DNA from: JBASEY01 sp964404285
Lineage (GTDB): Bacteria > CSSED10-310
Assembly: GCA_964404285.1 (NCBI GenBank)
Contig: CAYOJK010000001.1
Span: forward strand, 310,001 to 374,000
Length of the DNA: 64,000 nucleotides
Direction of reading: 5' to 3'
Shown: piece by piece, positions 9,068-17,059 of the stretch
How positions within the stretch are numbered: position 1 is the stretch's first letter
Layout of the letters: every line of letters begins with the position of its first letter
Program-made: the position numbers and the translations under genes
Notes under the pieces: model-generated
The model's database searches: none
What the model was told of the DNA's origin: nothing
What the model saw: only the letters and a program-made list of their open reading frames with translations

Positions 9068-10555
9068 CTATTGTTTGCATGCATGGACTGCGATATCACA
9101 AGGAGCAAAGATCAGGCTGTTCAATTGATCTATCACGCTTTTTATTCCAGACATCAATGGTTCAAGGTCGTCAGACAATGGTTCAGACAATTCAGGAAGT
9201 GAAAGCTGAGCCTCCTTGGGCACTGGTGATCGGTAGTGAATCGATACATTTTTAAAACCGGCAATTTCAGTCAAAAATTTATATGTATCAGGATGTCGAG
9301 GCAAATGATGAGTTGGGTCTTTGAAATAGTGAGAAATCAGTGCATATAGGGATGCAGTATTGACAGTCTCAAAAACTAAGACACCTCCTGACTTCAATGC
9401 ATTATAGGCTGCAACCAGCCATGGCAACACTCTGTCAGATGGAATATGTTCGATTAGTTGGCCGGCAAAAATACCACCCAAGGCACCCGACTCATACGAT
9501 TCTAGAGCCTTCAACGCATCTTGACGAGTAACATTAAGGTTTTTTTGCTTGCAGATTTCCACCATATCTGAGTTGGTATCTACACCCATGGCTTGAATTC
9601 CTGCATCTCGAAGCAACTCAAGAAATTCACCTCTTCCACAACCAATATCCAATACCGGTGACACATCCTTGAAAAATTCAACATAATCCTGTTGGATCAA
9701 CTTGACAAATTCTTCGGATCCTCTTCCTCCTGTCTCAAAAAGATAATATCCATAATCACCTAAACCAGATGTATTATCACTTTTTTGGTCTGCGCCATCC
9801 GTTTCAATCCCTTTCATCTCAATAACATCTGGCCTTTTTTGAAGAATTTGCTCTAATTTGCGATGTTGTAATGCAATGCCTCTTTTGAGTTCATCTTCAA
9901 AAATATCAAGCCTTTTCACCAAATTATGAAGCCAATTAGAAATTTCAGTATGACGTTTATCTGTATTTTCGTGGAAAACATCCATTCTGTCTTTTAGGTA
10001 ATTTGAGTGTTCCTGCAGAAGTTTGACATGTTTTTGACTACTATAACGGATTTTTTCGTCGATCACCGGAACTATTCTTTGACCGAAGACAGCGATTTCT
10101 GAGTTGAATGATTCCTGTTTTGCTGAAAAAATTCTGGTTTTATGATTTAGTGTGTTCAAAATATGAGTTGTTTCCGCCAAGGCTTGTTTGGCTGCGTCTA
10201 GTTCGGTTCCGATTCCATACGAGATAATTTTTGATATAATTTTATGTATAAACCCCTTTGAGTATTTCCAAGGCAATTTCGTCATAAGATTGTTCAGCGA
10301 TTGAAGCGTTTGATCTAAGTCCGCTGCATCCGTAAACTCTTCCGCTGTTCTTGGTGAATCATTGATTTTATCTAGAGACGCTTCATAGTCGAGTCTTTCG
10401 TTTGAAAAAAACTCTTTATCCGTATCCGGATCCGGTTCAAAACCCGGCTCGTTTTCAGCCTGTTCCTCAGACAGCAAGTTTACGTACTCTTCAGGTCGGT
10501 CCTGGGCGGCTTTCTCAATTTTTTTCCTGATTCTATTTGATAGCGAATCACTCAT
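9068..10555 (-). CDS. Coiled-coil SAM-dependent methyltransferase of the polysaccharide operon
   Basis: 495 aa, ATG with AAGGAG eight bases upstream. The first 115 residues are acidic and include an amphipathic stretch. About 120-240 is a long helical coiled-coil region (VKLLQEHSNYLKDRMDVF). A class I methyltransferase domain follows, with motif I VLDIGCGRGEFLEL (301-314) and the acidic residue of motif II in GVDTNSDM. In WbdD-type systems a methyltransferase on a coiled coil caps the growing O-antigen chain and sets its length before ABC export. The position right after wzm-wzt and the architecture make a similar role plausible here. No kinase domain, as found in E. coli WbdD, is present. 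Chain-capping is inference; methyltransferase activity is well supported. Confidence 0.85.
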   Translation of the reverse strand: MSDSLSNRIRKKIEKAAQDRPEEYVNLLSEEQAENEPGFEPDPDTDKEFFSNERLDYEASLDKINDSPRTAEEFTDAADLDQTLQSLNNLMTKLPWKYSKGFIHKIISKIISYGIGTELDAAKQALAETTHILNTLNHKTRIFSAKQESFNSEIAVFGQRIVPVIDEKIRYSSQKHVKLLQEHSNYLKDRMDVFHENTDKRHTEISNWLHNLVKRLDIFEDELKRGIALQHRKLEQILQKRPDVIEMKGIETDGADQKSDNTSGLGDYGYYLFETGGRGSEEFVKLIQQDYVEFFKDVSPVLDIGCGRGEFLELLRDAGIQAMGVDTNSDMVEICKQKNLNVTRQDALKALESYESGALGGIFAGQLIEHIPSDRVLPWLVAAYNALKSGGVLVFETVNTASLYALISHYFKDPTHHLPRHPDTYKFLTEIAGFKNVSIHYRSPVPKEAQLSLPELSEPLSDDLEPLMSGIKSVIDQLNSLIFAPCDIAVHACKQ

Positions 10556-10599
10556 TCATTGCTCCTTCGCCCAGATCTTCAAGTTGATCTATTCCTCAT

Positions 10600-11979
10600 T
10601 TAATCGTCTTTTAGTTGACTCTCAGATACCAGGCAATCCATATTTCCAGTAAAATCCCAATAATGTTCCGGCCGAAAAATACCAGAATCTCCCTGAATTG
10701 ATCGGAAAGCAATTTGATACATTCTACTATGAAAATCATACGGTGAGGCATCTTCACCATGTATCGCTACGTCAATTAGAAAAGTATTATGAATAAGATC
10801 GAGTTTTGGAAAAACCACTCTGACACATCCTTCACCTGGATCGACCGAAATTTTATATTTTTCGATAAATGTGTTGCTTCCATAACACCAAGTGCCGTCC
10901 TGCATAAAAAATCCTATGCCGAACACAACGTTTTCGACTTTTTCTTTTGCCTTATAATGTATTTCAAAAACAACCTTTTCTCCGGTTTGAAAAAGATATC
11001 TTTCTATGTTGTTATCATCCAAAATTTTAAATCGGGTAATTTCTACCAGTCGGCTACCCCATCGTTTTCCTGTTCCATCCGAAGCAACTGATTGATCATC
11101 CGATGCAATATCTTTGTCCAATATCAGTTCCTGACTATCGGGATCGGCCTGATCATCCTTTAACTTTTTTTGTGTCAACTCATGTTCTTGAGCATAGCGC
11201 TCTTCTTCTTTTTTAGCTACAGCTAACAAATATGATCCGATTATTTCCCTTGAATCGCCATCCAATTTCTGAACCCCATGCGATAGCCAAACAGCTCTTG
11301 AACAAAGCCGCTCCACTGCTCCAAGATCGTGACTGACTACCACTATCGTTTTTCCTCTGCGCTTAAAATCAAATATCTTCTCAAAGCATTTATGAACAAA
11401 CGTTTGATCTCCAACCGCAAGCACTTCGTCAATCAACAGAATATCCGGATTCACATGGATGGCGACAGCAAATCCCAATCTCATAAACATACCTGATGAA
11501 TACGTACGAACAGGATTATCTATAAACTCGCGAATTTCAGCAAAATCGACGATCTGATCAAATTTATCTCGTATTTGAGCTTTGGTCAGACCTAACATTA
11601 TCCCATTGATAAAAATGTTTTCACGTCCAGATATTTCTGGATGAAAACCAGCCCCAAGTTCAATCAAGGCGGATAAGCGACCCTGGACGCTCACACAGCC
11701 GGAAGTGGGCTGCAATATACCGGCAATCAGTTTCAATACAGTCGATTTACCTGATCCATTTGAGCCAATGAAACCAATTGTTTCCCCCTTGCCAATCTTT
11801 ACATTTATGTCCTTCAAAGCCCAAAAAAGCTCGTCATCTGCCTCTTCTTTCTTTTTAGTTTTTCCCAACCTCCATAAGTCTTTGATCAATGTACTTTTTA
11901 ACGTCAAAAATTGGTGTCGTCGACTGTGTTTTTTGAATGCTTTTGTAACATCGTCCAGTTCTATCACGTATCTGCTCAT
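10600..11979 (-). CDS. wzt: O-antigen/polysaccharide ABC exporter ATPase with C-terminal Wzt domain
   Basis: 459 aa. ATP-binding subunit of a Wzm/Wzt-type exporter that moves undecaprenyl-linked polysaccharide across the inner membrane. Walker A GSNGSGKST (72-80), signature YSSGM (160-164), Walker B ILLIDE (180-185) and the switch His217 are all present. After a charged linker, residues about 305-455 form a beta-rich Wzt C-terminal-type domain, which in characterised systems recognises the modified chain terminus. This fits the neighbouring methyltransferase gene. Its ATG shares one base with the stop of the permease gene (TGATG), indicating coupling. No key residue is missing. Confidence 0.95.
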   Translation of the reverse strand: MSRYVIELDDVTKAFKKHSRRHQFLTLKSTLIKDLWRLGKTKKKEEADDELFWALKDINVKIGKGETIGFIGSNGSGKSTVLKLIAGILQPTSGCVSVQGRLSALIELGAGFHPEISGRENIFINGIMLGLTKAQIRDKFDQIVDFAEIREFIDNPVRTYSSGMFMRLGFAVAIHVNPDILLIDEVLAVGDQTFVHKCFEKIFDFKRRGKTIVVVSHDLGAVERLCSRAVWLSHGVQKLDGDSREIIGSYLLAVAKKEEERYAQEHELTQKKLKDDQADPDSQELILDKDIASDDQSVASDGTGKRWGSRLVEITRFKILDDNNIERYLFQTGEKVVFEIHYKAKEKVENVVFGIGFFMQDGTWCYGSNTFIEKYKISVDPGEGCVRVVFPKLDLIHNTFLIDVAIHGEDASPYDFHSRMYQIAFRSIQGDSGIFRPEHYWDFTGNMDCLVSESQLKDD

Positions 11980-12800
11980 CAGATTTCCTCCGAAAAGCCG
12001 GTTTTAAACCGATTGAAAATTCTCCAGGAAATCACCAGAACAATTATCGATAGAATAAATACTGCACCTAACCCTTTCCATGGCAAGGGCATATTAAAAA
12101 TTTCTTCTCCATGGCTGGACATTTTCTGCAAAAACATCCGTTGATAAGACACAATTAAATGTTTCATCGGATTAATATTCATAATATAAGATAGAATCGG
12201 CGGCTTGGTGTCAAGCCCTAAATCTGCCAAGTTATATACAATAGGCGTCAAAAAAAACCATAATGTCACCATGTTATTCAGAATCTGCTGAATATCTCTG
12301 AGATGAACCGATAACGCAGACAGCGCCAGAACAAGACCATAAGTAAAAAGAAATTGTACTACCACTACAAAAGGAAATGCTATTAAATTAATCCCCGGTG
12401 GAATTCGATATATTAAAAGAAATGCTACCAGAATCGGTAACGCGAAAAAAAAGTGTATCAAGTTGGAAACAACAACCACTAAAGGAAGAACTTCTGCTGG
12501 AAACAATACTTTTTTAACCAGGTTCGCACCAGAAATTATTGAGCTGCACCCTTCCAGCAAACTCGCTGAAAACCACAACCATGAAAGTAGACCACTAAAA
12601 AGATATACATGGTAGTTTTCCATGGAATTCCGCAGATAAATCGAAAAAACCAACCAATATACCAGCATCATTAAAAATGGATTCAGCATGGACCACATAA
12701 AACCCAATACCGAACCCCGATATCTCGCTTTTAGATCTCGAGATACAAGAACAGCAATCAAAGCCCTGTAACGATATAATTCACGTATTGATTTCAGCAC
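11979..12800 (-). CDS. wzm: O-antigen/polysaccharide ABC exporter permease
   Basis: 273 aa, GTG start with a GGAG upstream. ABC-2 type integral membrane permease with six predicted helices. The N-terminal cytoplasmic segment LVSRDLKARYRGSVLGFMWSM is the hallmark of Wzm/TagG-like exporters. It pairs with the Wzt ATPase encoded immediately downstream. First gene of the minus-strand polysaccharide operon. ATG alternatives would truncate the conserved N-terminal segment, so the GTG start is preferred. Confidence 0.95.
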   Translation of the reverse strand: MLKSIRELYRYRALIAVLVSRDLKARYRGSVLGFMWSMLNPFLMMLVYWLVFSIYLRNSMENYHVYLFSGLLSWLWFSASLLEGCSSIISGANLVKKVLFPAEVLPLVVVVSNLIHFFFALPILVAFLLIYRIPPGINLIAFPFVVVVQFLFTYGLVLALSALSVHLRDIQQILNNMVTLWFFLTPIVYNLADLGLDTKPPILSYIMNINPMKHLIVSYQRMFLQKMSSHGEEIFNMPLPWKGLGAVFILSIIVLVISWRIFNRFKTGFSEEI

Positions 12801-12873
12801 AGTGTTTTCTCCGGGCCAATGCCCATAGAATGAGATAATCTACAGCGAATAGAAAAAGGATTCAAGGCAACAA

Positions 12874-13177
12874 CTACTGGAGACTTTCTTTCATCAGCAG
12901 AAGGCAAAGATATGTGCTGGTCGCTATAGAAACACCGAGGCCAAGCGGCGATCTCAAATTCGACAAATTGTCACTGTTGACATCCCGAATGGTAATATCC
13001 ACGACATCTAACGGTGAATGCGTGTTATCCCTAGGCATCAGCCAGTTCCCCTCGCGGAAATATAAGATAACTTTAACACGATCCAGCAGATACCGTTGCT
13101 TGGGGTCATTGATCCCTACCCGAGAGTTTAACCACTATCTCCGCGAAATACTTATCTAAAAAGTCAACTGATGTTTA
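12874..13177 (-). pseudogene. Frameshifted gene remnant (possible FG-GAP-like fragment)
   Basis: On the minus strand, one frame from 13177 reads VDFLDKYFAEIVVKLSGRDQ and stops. A second frame, open from 13134, reads on as RVKVILYFREGNWLMPRD and ends with LLMKESLQ at the TAG 12874-12876. Together they look like about 95 residues of one protein interrupted by a frameshift and lacking a start. The stretch VVDITIRDVNSDNL is reminiscent of the DxNxDG calcium loops of FG-GAP/VCBS repeats, but the match is loose. It sits between wzm and an unrelated gene. The residue composition looks protein-like, but this may be chance; confidence is low. Confidence 0.3.
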
Positions 13178-13277
13178 AGCAATGAAACCCTTTTTCAGAA
13201 AGAATATTTATCTTCAATTATAACAAGTTAACAACTATCTATTAAAAATAAACACTCTTGACCAAGCCTTTTTAAAT

Positions 13278-13306
13278 TTGACATTATAGCTGTTATTTTT
13301 TATAAT
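13278..13306 (+). promoter_or_regulatory. Perfect sigma70 consensus promoter
   Basis: TTGACA (13278-13283), exactly 17 bases, TATAAT (13301-13306): 12/12 consensus with ideal spacing. Predicted transcription start is near 13313, giving a leader of about 130 bases before the ATG at 13442. It should drive the exported repeat protein strongly unless a repressor acts. Confidence 0.8.
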
Positions 13307-13441
13307 TACTGGCAATGAGCAGGATGAAAGACGTTTACACAAGCATCGATATGAACAACTTTTCCAACTCTGAATACACTCGAAACATTTGTGAATATCT
13401 TTCATTTTAAAGAAATTAGCTTTTCAATAAGGAGTTTTTTT

Positions 13442-14695
13442 ATGAAATATATTGGGATTATCGTGGCTATTTGCATTCTTCCATTCTCGACATTGGCAGA
13501 TTGGCAACTAATGACTTCTCCAGTAACAGCCAATCTACGAAGTATCTCCTACATAGATCCGGAAACTATTTTTGTTGCTGGTTCCGGGGGAACTATCCTG
13601 AAGTATGATGGCAATGAATGGCTGCCGATCGAATCGAATACAGATAAAAACCTTAATGCTATTTCAATGGTAAGCGATATGGATGGCTGGGCAGGCGGAG
13701 TTGATAATATTCTTCTGCAGTGTTCCGACGGGGAATGGTCAGTTTTCCCGCCCATTGATTCTAATATCAGAACCTTTAATGCAATCCTGGCTTTAGCAGT
13801 TGATGATGTCTTTTTCCTCAGCTATGACCTGCTCAATGGGACTTTTCTACACCATTGGGATGGAAATAATATGACTGCTAAACATACTTTTTCAGATAAT
13901 ATGACTATTTTGGTTGGGGACAAAGCAGACAATCTCTGGGTAGCAGGAGCTACAAGCCAAGTTTTTCATTTTAACGGCACATCCTGGGATCATTCACTTT
14001 CTCAAACATTACCCGAAAACATTAAAATCTTCGACCTCACTCTGAATGATGCAGGATATCCGATCGTGACCGGCGTGCGGCTTCCGGGCTGGGATTTAGA
14101 CTTGGTCTATGAATACTCACCCGATACCGGATGGGTCGAACACTGGCGAGGATACGAAAAGCGTGTCATGTGCGCTGCTGTGAATAAAACTCGAGGTTTT
14201 GCAATGGGCGCAAATGGTCGGGTTATTGAATATTCTATTTTCGGATGGAACGAACTGACCTCGCTCCCGACACGCCAAATTAACGATGTCGTTCTGCCAT
14301 CTATTGCTGAAGGATATGCCGTTGCCGATCTTGGAGCAATTTTGCATTTTCAGCAGCCTTCTATCAGAGTTGATCTCAATACAAAAAACCTGAAAGGATC
14401 AGAACTTTTTGATTTTGGGATAACCCTTCTCAATCCAGGCCAATCCGTCAATTCTGTTATGGAAATTGTTATGTTGGAAGCCTATGGGTTCTTTTTCTTT
14501 TGGCCAACCTGGACAGAGGAATTCGATAGCAAAATACTGAATTTGCCGGAAAATTTGGACGAAACTGAAACAATATTTTCATTTACTTGGCCGGAAGGGG
14601 CCGGTTCAGGCCAAGCAGCATTTTGGGGAGCATTGTTGGGAACGGACAATACCATTTTCGGATATGATATCGAAGCTTTCGGTTGGTCGGATTAA
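13442..14695 (+). CDS. Exported beta-propeller-like protein with C-terminal beta domain
   Basis: 417 aa from the ATG at 13442, which follows AAGGAG; an upstream in-frame GTG at 13391 would bury the signal peptide and is rejected. A cleavable signal peptide ends in STLA before DWQLM. The body has repeated units such as NLRSISYIDPETIFVAGSGG and VFHFNGTSWDHS. This is the pattern of Ycf48/BNR-like propellers (GxxGxIL, W/F-D/N-G-xxW). From about residue 310 a different beta-rich domain follows (DLNTKNLKGSELFDFGITLL, YDIEAFGWSD), resembling C-terminal domains of large secreted proteins. It is probably periplasmic or surface located; the function is unknown. Its stop shares a TTAA palindrome with the convergent ispH stop. 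Confidence 0.8.
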   Translation: MKYIGIIVAICILPFSTLADWQLMTSPVTANLRSISYIDPETIFVAGSGGTILKYDGNEWLPIESNTDKNLNAISMVSDMDGWAGGVDNILLQCSDGEWSVFPPIDSNIRTFNAILALAVDDVFFLSYDLLNGTFLHHWDGNNMTAKHTFSDNMTILVGDKADNLWVAGATSQVFHFNGTSWDHSLSQTLPENIKIFDLTLNDAGYPIVTGVRLPGWDLDLVYEYSPDTGWVEHWRGYEKRVMCAAVNKTRGFAMGANGRVIEYSIFGWNELTSLPTRQINDVVLPSIAEGYAVADLGAILHFQQPSIRVDLNTKNLKGSELFDFGITLLNPGQSVNSVMEIVMLEAYGFFFFWPTWTEEFDSKILNLPENLDETETIFSFTWPEGAGSGQAAFWGALLGTDNTIFGYDIEAFGWSD

Positions 14696-16179
14696 GCGCT
14701 AAGCCATTGGATCAAAATTACCAGTATCGATATAATCCAGATGGGTGCGTCCATCTGGATTATGTCGTTAACATCGTACCATCCAGGATGCTTTTGCTTT
14801 TGGTGAAAGAAAAGCGCTAATCCGATAGGAACAAAAATGAATAATCCTGTCAGTTGTATTTTGGTCAGAAACATCATTGATAAAACACATAGAGTAGATA
14901 GTCCTATAGTGATCTGGAACACAAATCGACGTTTTTCTTCATTTAAACGAGCAGGAATAGTCTGATACTCGGATATTCGATCTGCTTGTATACGTAAGCT
15001 GTCAAAGAGAAAAAGTCTATTGAGGCAAGTAATTCCAATAAAAGCAAATGCAAATGTCAGCGTCCATTTTGAGTTATGACCATAGATTGGGATCGTCGAT
15101 ATAAACGCAATAAAAGCAGAAAACCCGATATCCAAACCAGGATTTATACGTTTTCCCCAAAACTTCCAAACCCATATCATGGCGCCGACAAGTATAGCAG
15201 CGAGCCAAGGAATATTTCCTGTCAACGTATATGCAAGAGCGCTGCTGAGGAGTGCAAACCCAATGGCCCATGAGAATGGAAGTTGCGTAAAAAAGATAAG
15301 ACTTTTATAAAAAAGTGATGGTATTGCCCCTGTTTGTTTCCAACTAATCAGTCGAATTTTTTCTACAACATTTCGTATCAGCCAAGCTGGAGTTGATGCG
15401 CCGGCGGTAATACCAACCTTTTTAGCGCCTTCGAAAATACTAGGATCAAGATTCTCAACAGACTGAACCATGACGGTCTTACAATAATTTTCTGCTATAT
15501 CGACCAATCTTCGAGTATTGGCGCTGTTTTTTCCTCCGATGACCACCATGATATCCGATTCTTTTGCAAGAGACCGAGTTTCGGCTTGTCGTTCTGACGT
15601 TGCATCACAAATTGTATCGAATTCATAGCAAGCAGTATATTTTTGTTTGATAATATCAACCGTTTGTTGATAGATATGAGAGTCTTGCGTGGTTTGAGCA
15701 ACCACACAAACCTCATGTCCACCCTGTAACTCCAGCGCTTCTTCCGGGCTAGTGACCACAATTCCAAGGCCTGCTGAATAACCCAATAAACCTTCAACTT
15801 CTGCGTGACCTCGGTCTCCAATGATAATTACAGGGCATTTTTTAAGGGCATACTTTTTGACAATAGCTTGGACTTGTCCGACTTTAGGGCAAGTCGCATC
15901 ACAAACAAAAGCCCGCTGTTCTAATAGCTGTCGACGCTTTTCTGGTGTAACACCATGAGCGCGAATAATCACATGCTTACCAGCAACATCTTCATTTTCT
16001 TGTAGTTCGTGAACATCTCGTTTTTTAAGCGCTTCCAGCGCCTGCTCATTGTGTATTAACGGACCTAGTGTTCTGACCGGTCCATCCGTTTTGTTTCTGA
16101 TTTCAATTAACTTGTCCAGGGCTTTACGCACACCGAAACAGAAACCTGCACTTTTAGCGACCTTTGTTTTAAAGGCCAT
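14692..16179 (-). CDS. ispH: IspH fused to a UbiA-like membrane domain
   Basis: 495 aa against about 280-320 for ordinary IspH. Residues 1-275 are a complete 4-hydroxy-3-methylbut-2-enyl diphosphate reductase, the last step of the MEP isoprenoid pathway. The three [Fe-S] ligands are C14 (GFCFGV), C97 (DATCP) and C191 (TICDAT). The substrate residues are H43, H75 (RAHGV), H125/E127 (GHAEVEG), QTT 162-164 and TAGAST (258-263). Residues about 285-495 carry 7-8 hydrophobic helices. The loop FDSLRIQADRISEYQTIPARL matches the second Asp-rich region of UbiA prenyltransferases (D393, D400, TIP 407-409), but the first NDxxD motif is not evident. The fused domain may be an inactive or divergent prenyltransferase or a membrane tether. 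The ribosome site is weak. Confidence 0.92.
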   Translation of the reverse strand: MAFKTKVAKSAGFCFGVRKALDKLIEIRNKTDGPVRTLGPLIHNEQALEALKKRDVHELQENEDVAGKHVIIRAHGVTPEKRRQLLEQRAFVCDATCPKVGQVQAIVKKYALKKCPVIIIGDRGHAEVEGLLGYSAGLGIVVTSPEEALELQGGHEVCVVAQTTQDSHIYQQTVDIIKQKYTACYEFDTICDATSERQAETRSLAKESDIMVVIGGKNSANTRRLVDIAENYCKTVMVQSVENLDPSIFEGAKKVGITAGASTPAWLIRNVVEKIRLISWKQTGAIPSLFYKSLIFFTQLPFSWAIGFALLSSALAYTLTGNIPWLAAILVGAMIWVWKFWGKRINPGLDIGFSAFIAFISTIPIYGHNSKWTLTFAFAFIGITCLNRLFLFDSLRIQADRISEYQTIPARLNEEKRRFVFQITIGLSTLCVLSMMFLTKIQLTGLFIFVPIGLALFFHQKQKHPGWYDVNDIIQMDAPIWIISILVILIQWLSA

Positions 16180-16199
16180 GTGTCACAATCAGTGTTCCG

Positions 16200-16844
16200 C
16201 TACTTCTTTGGAGGCGGGTTAGGAATAGGATTATTGGTAGGTTCCGGTAGTTTGGATTCCGTATCAGGCGATTTTTCCACGATTTGTTCTTTTGTTTCGG
16301 CAGGCTGAGGTTTAGTACTTTTTTCTACAGGAGCTGGTTGCTGTTTCTTTGAAGCCGCTTCCATATCGATGCGTCCTTTGTATACAGCTCCAGACGCAAC
16401 CACAACTCGAGGAGCAATTATGTCACCCAGCATTGTGCCGGTCACGTTGATGGTAATTTTTTGACGTGCTTCGACATTTCCTTTCAGTTCGCCTTCAACA
16501 GTGACAATATCAGCTCGAATATCACCTTTGACAACACCACCTTTTCCGATAATCACTTCGTTCTGCACTTCTAGAGTACCCTGAAAAACACCTTCGACCC
16601 TAATTGAGCCAGATCCTTTTACAGATCCTTCAAATACAAGGTCTTTTCCTATAGTGGTCGACCCTGAAGTCGAGTAACTTTTGGGGAAATCAGTAGCTGT
16701 CTGATCCTTCTTTTCTTGTTTAGGTGGCAATATCGAGGGAGTTGAAACAGGCGGCGGACGAAATGTTGTATCCGACTGCTGTGTTCCATCTTTATGCTCA
16801 GAATCGCCGCGATCTTTTGGATAATTTCGAAAAATGGTCAACAT
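16200..16844 (-). CDS. Bactofilin (DUF583) cytoskeletal protein
   Basis: 214 aa, ATG preceded by GGGGAG. The central domain (about 60-160) shows the short-repeat beta-helix pattern of bactofilins (SVKGSGSIRVEGVFQGTLEV, GGVVKGDIRADIVTVEGELKG, APRVVVASGAVYKGRIDM). These proteins polymerise without nucleotide into filaments that organise cell shape or envelope enzymes. Flanks are disordered: a polar N-terminal 55 residues and a Pro/Lys/Glu-rich tail ending NPIPNPPPKK. The gene lies between the tRNA-Gly and ispH, in the same direction as both. Whether it works with the nearby cell-wall cluster is not shown. Confidence 0.93.
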   Translation of the reverse strand: MLTIFRNYPKDRGDSEHKDGTQQSDTTFRPPPVSTPSILPPKQEKKDQTATDFPKSYSTSGSTTIGKDLVFEGSVKGSGSIRVEGVFQGTLEVQNEVIIGKGGVVKGDIRADIVTVEGELKGNVEARQKITINVTGTMLGDIIAPRVVVASGAVYKGRIDMEAASKKQQPAPVEKSTKPQPAETKEQIVEKSPDTESKLPEPTNNPIPNPPPKK

Positions 16845-16900
16845 AATGCATTCTCCCCTGGTTGTTTAACCTGACACCCTTTACATGCAAGGACGTAATA

Positions 16901-16973
16901 AGCGGGAAACGGGATTCGAACCCGCGACTTGCAGCTTGGGAAGCTGCCACTCTACCAACTGAGTTACTCCCGC
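16901..16973 (-). tRNA. tRNA-Gly (anticodon CCC)
   Basis: Full cloverleaf read on the minus strand. The acceptor stem GCGGGAG pairs with TTCCCGC (one G-T). The D stem is ACTC/GAGT. The anticodon stem is GCAGC/GCTGC with loop TTCCCAA, so the anticodon is CCC (reads GGG). The T arm is GCGGG-TTCGAAT-CCCGT. Discriminator base is U, as usual for bacterial tRNA-Gly. CCA is not encoded. A promoter-like sequence lies just upstream. Confidence 0.95.
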
Positions 16974-16996
16974 AAAACTCCAACAAGCCTGATTTG

Positions 16997-17026
16997 AAAG
17001 TAGCAAAGATCAGCTTAAATCGTCAA
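16997..17026 (-). promoter_or_regulatory. Candidate promoter of tRNA-Gly (and bactofilin)
   Basis: On the minus strand: TTGACG (17026-17021), 18-base spacer, TACTTT (17002-16997). Good -35, weak -10. Predicted start is about 17 bases before the mature tRNA 5' end. Confidence 0.4.
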
Positions 17027-17059
17027 GCTCTTTTCAGACATATCTCAACAATCTGACTA

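Larger units (their letters stand above)
12801..13441. other. 640-base intergenic region with promoters and a decayed frame
   Basis: The longest stretch without an intact gene. It holds a frameshifted, start-less remnant on the minus strand (12874-13177). It also has a weak candidate promoter toward wzm (TTGAAT 12860-12865 and TAGATT 12837-12842, 17-base spacer) and a perfect consensus promoter toward the exported repeat protein (13278-13306). No RNA gene, repeat or attachment site was noticed. Confidence 0.6.

Noticed and set aside
12914..13159. 81-aa plus-strand frame in the intergenic gap
   Set aside because: No ribosome site or recognisable motif; the opposite strand reads more like a (decayed) protein here.
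13391..13441. Upstream GTG start for the exported propeller-like protein
   Set aside because: It would precede the AAGGAG site and put 17 polar residues before the signal peptide.
16798..17056. Open frames on both strands across the tRNA-Gly gene
   Set aside because: They cover a clear cloverleaf tRNA and have no protein-like features.
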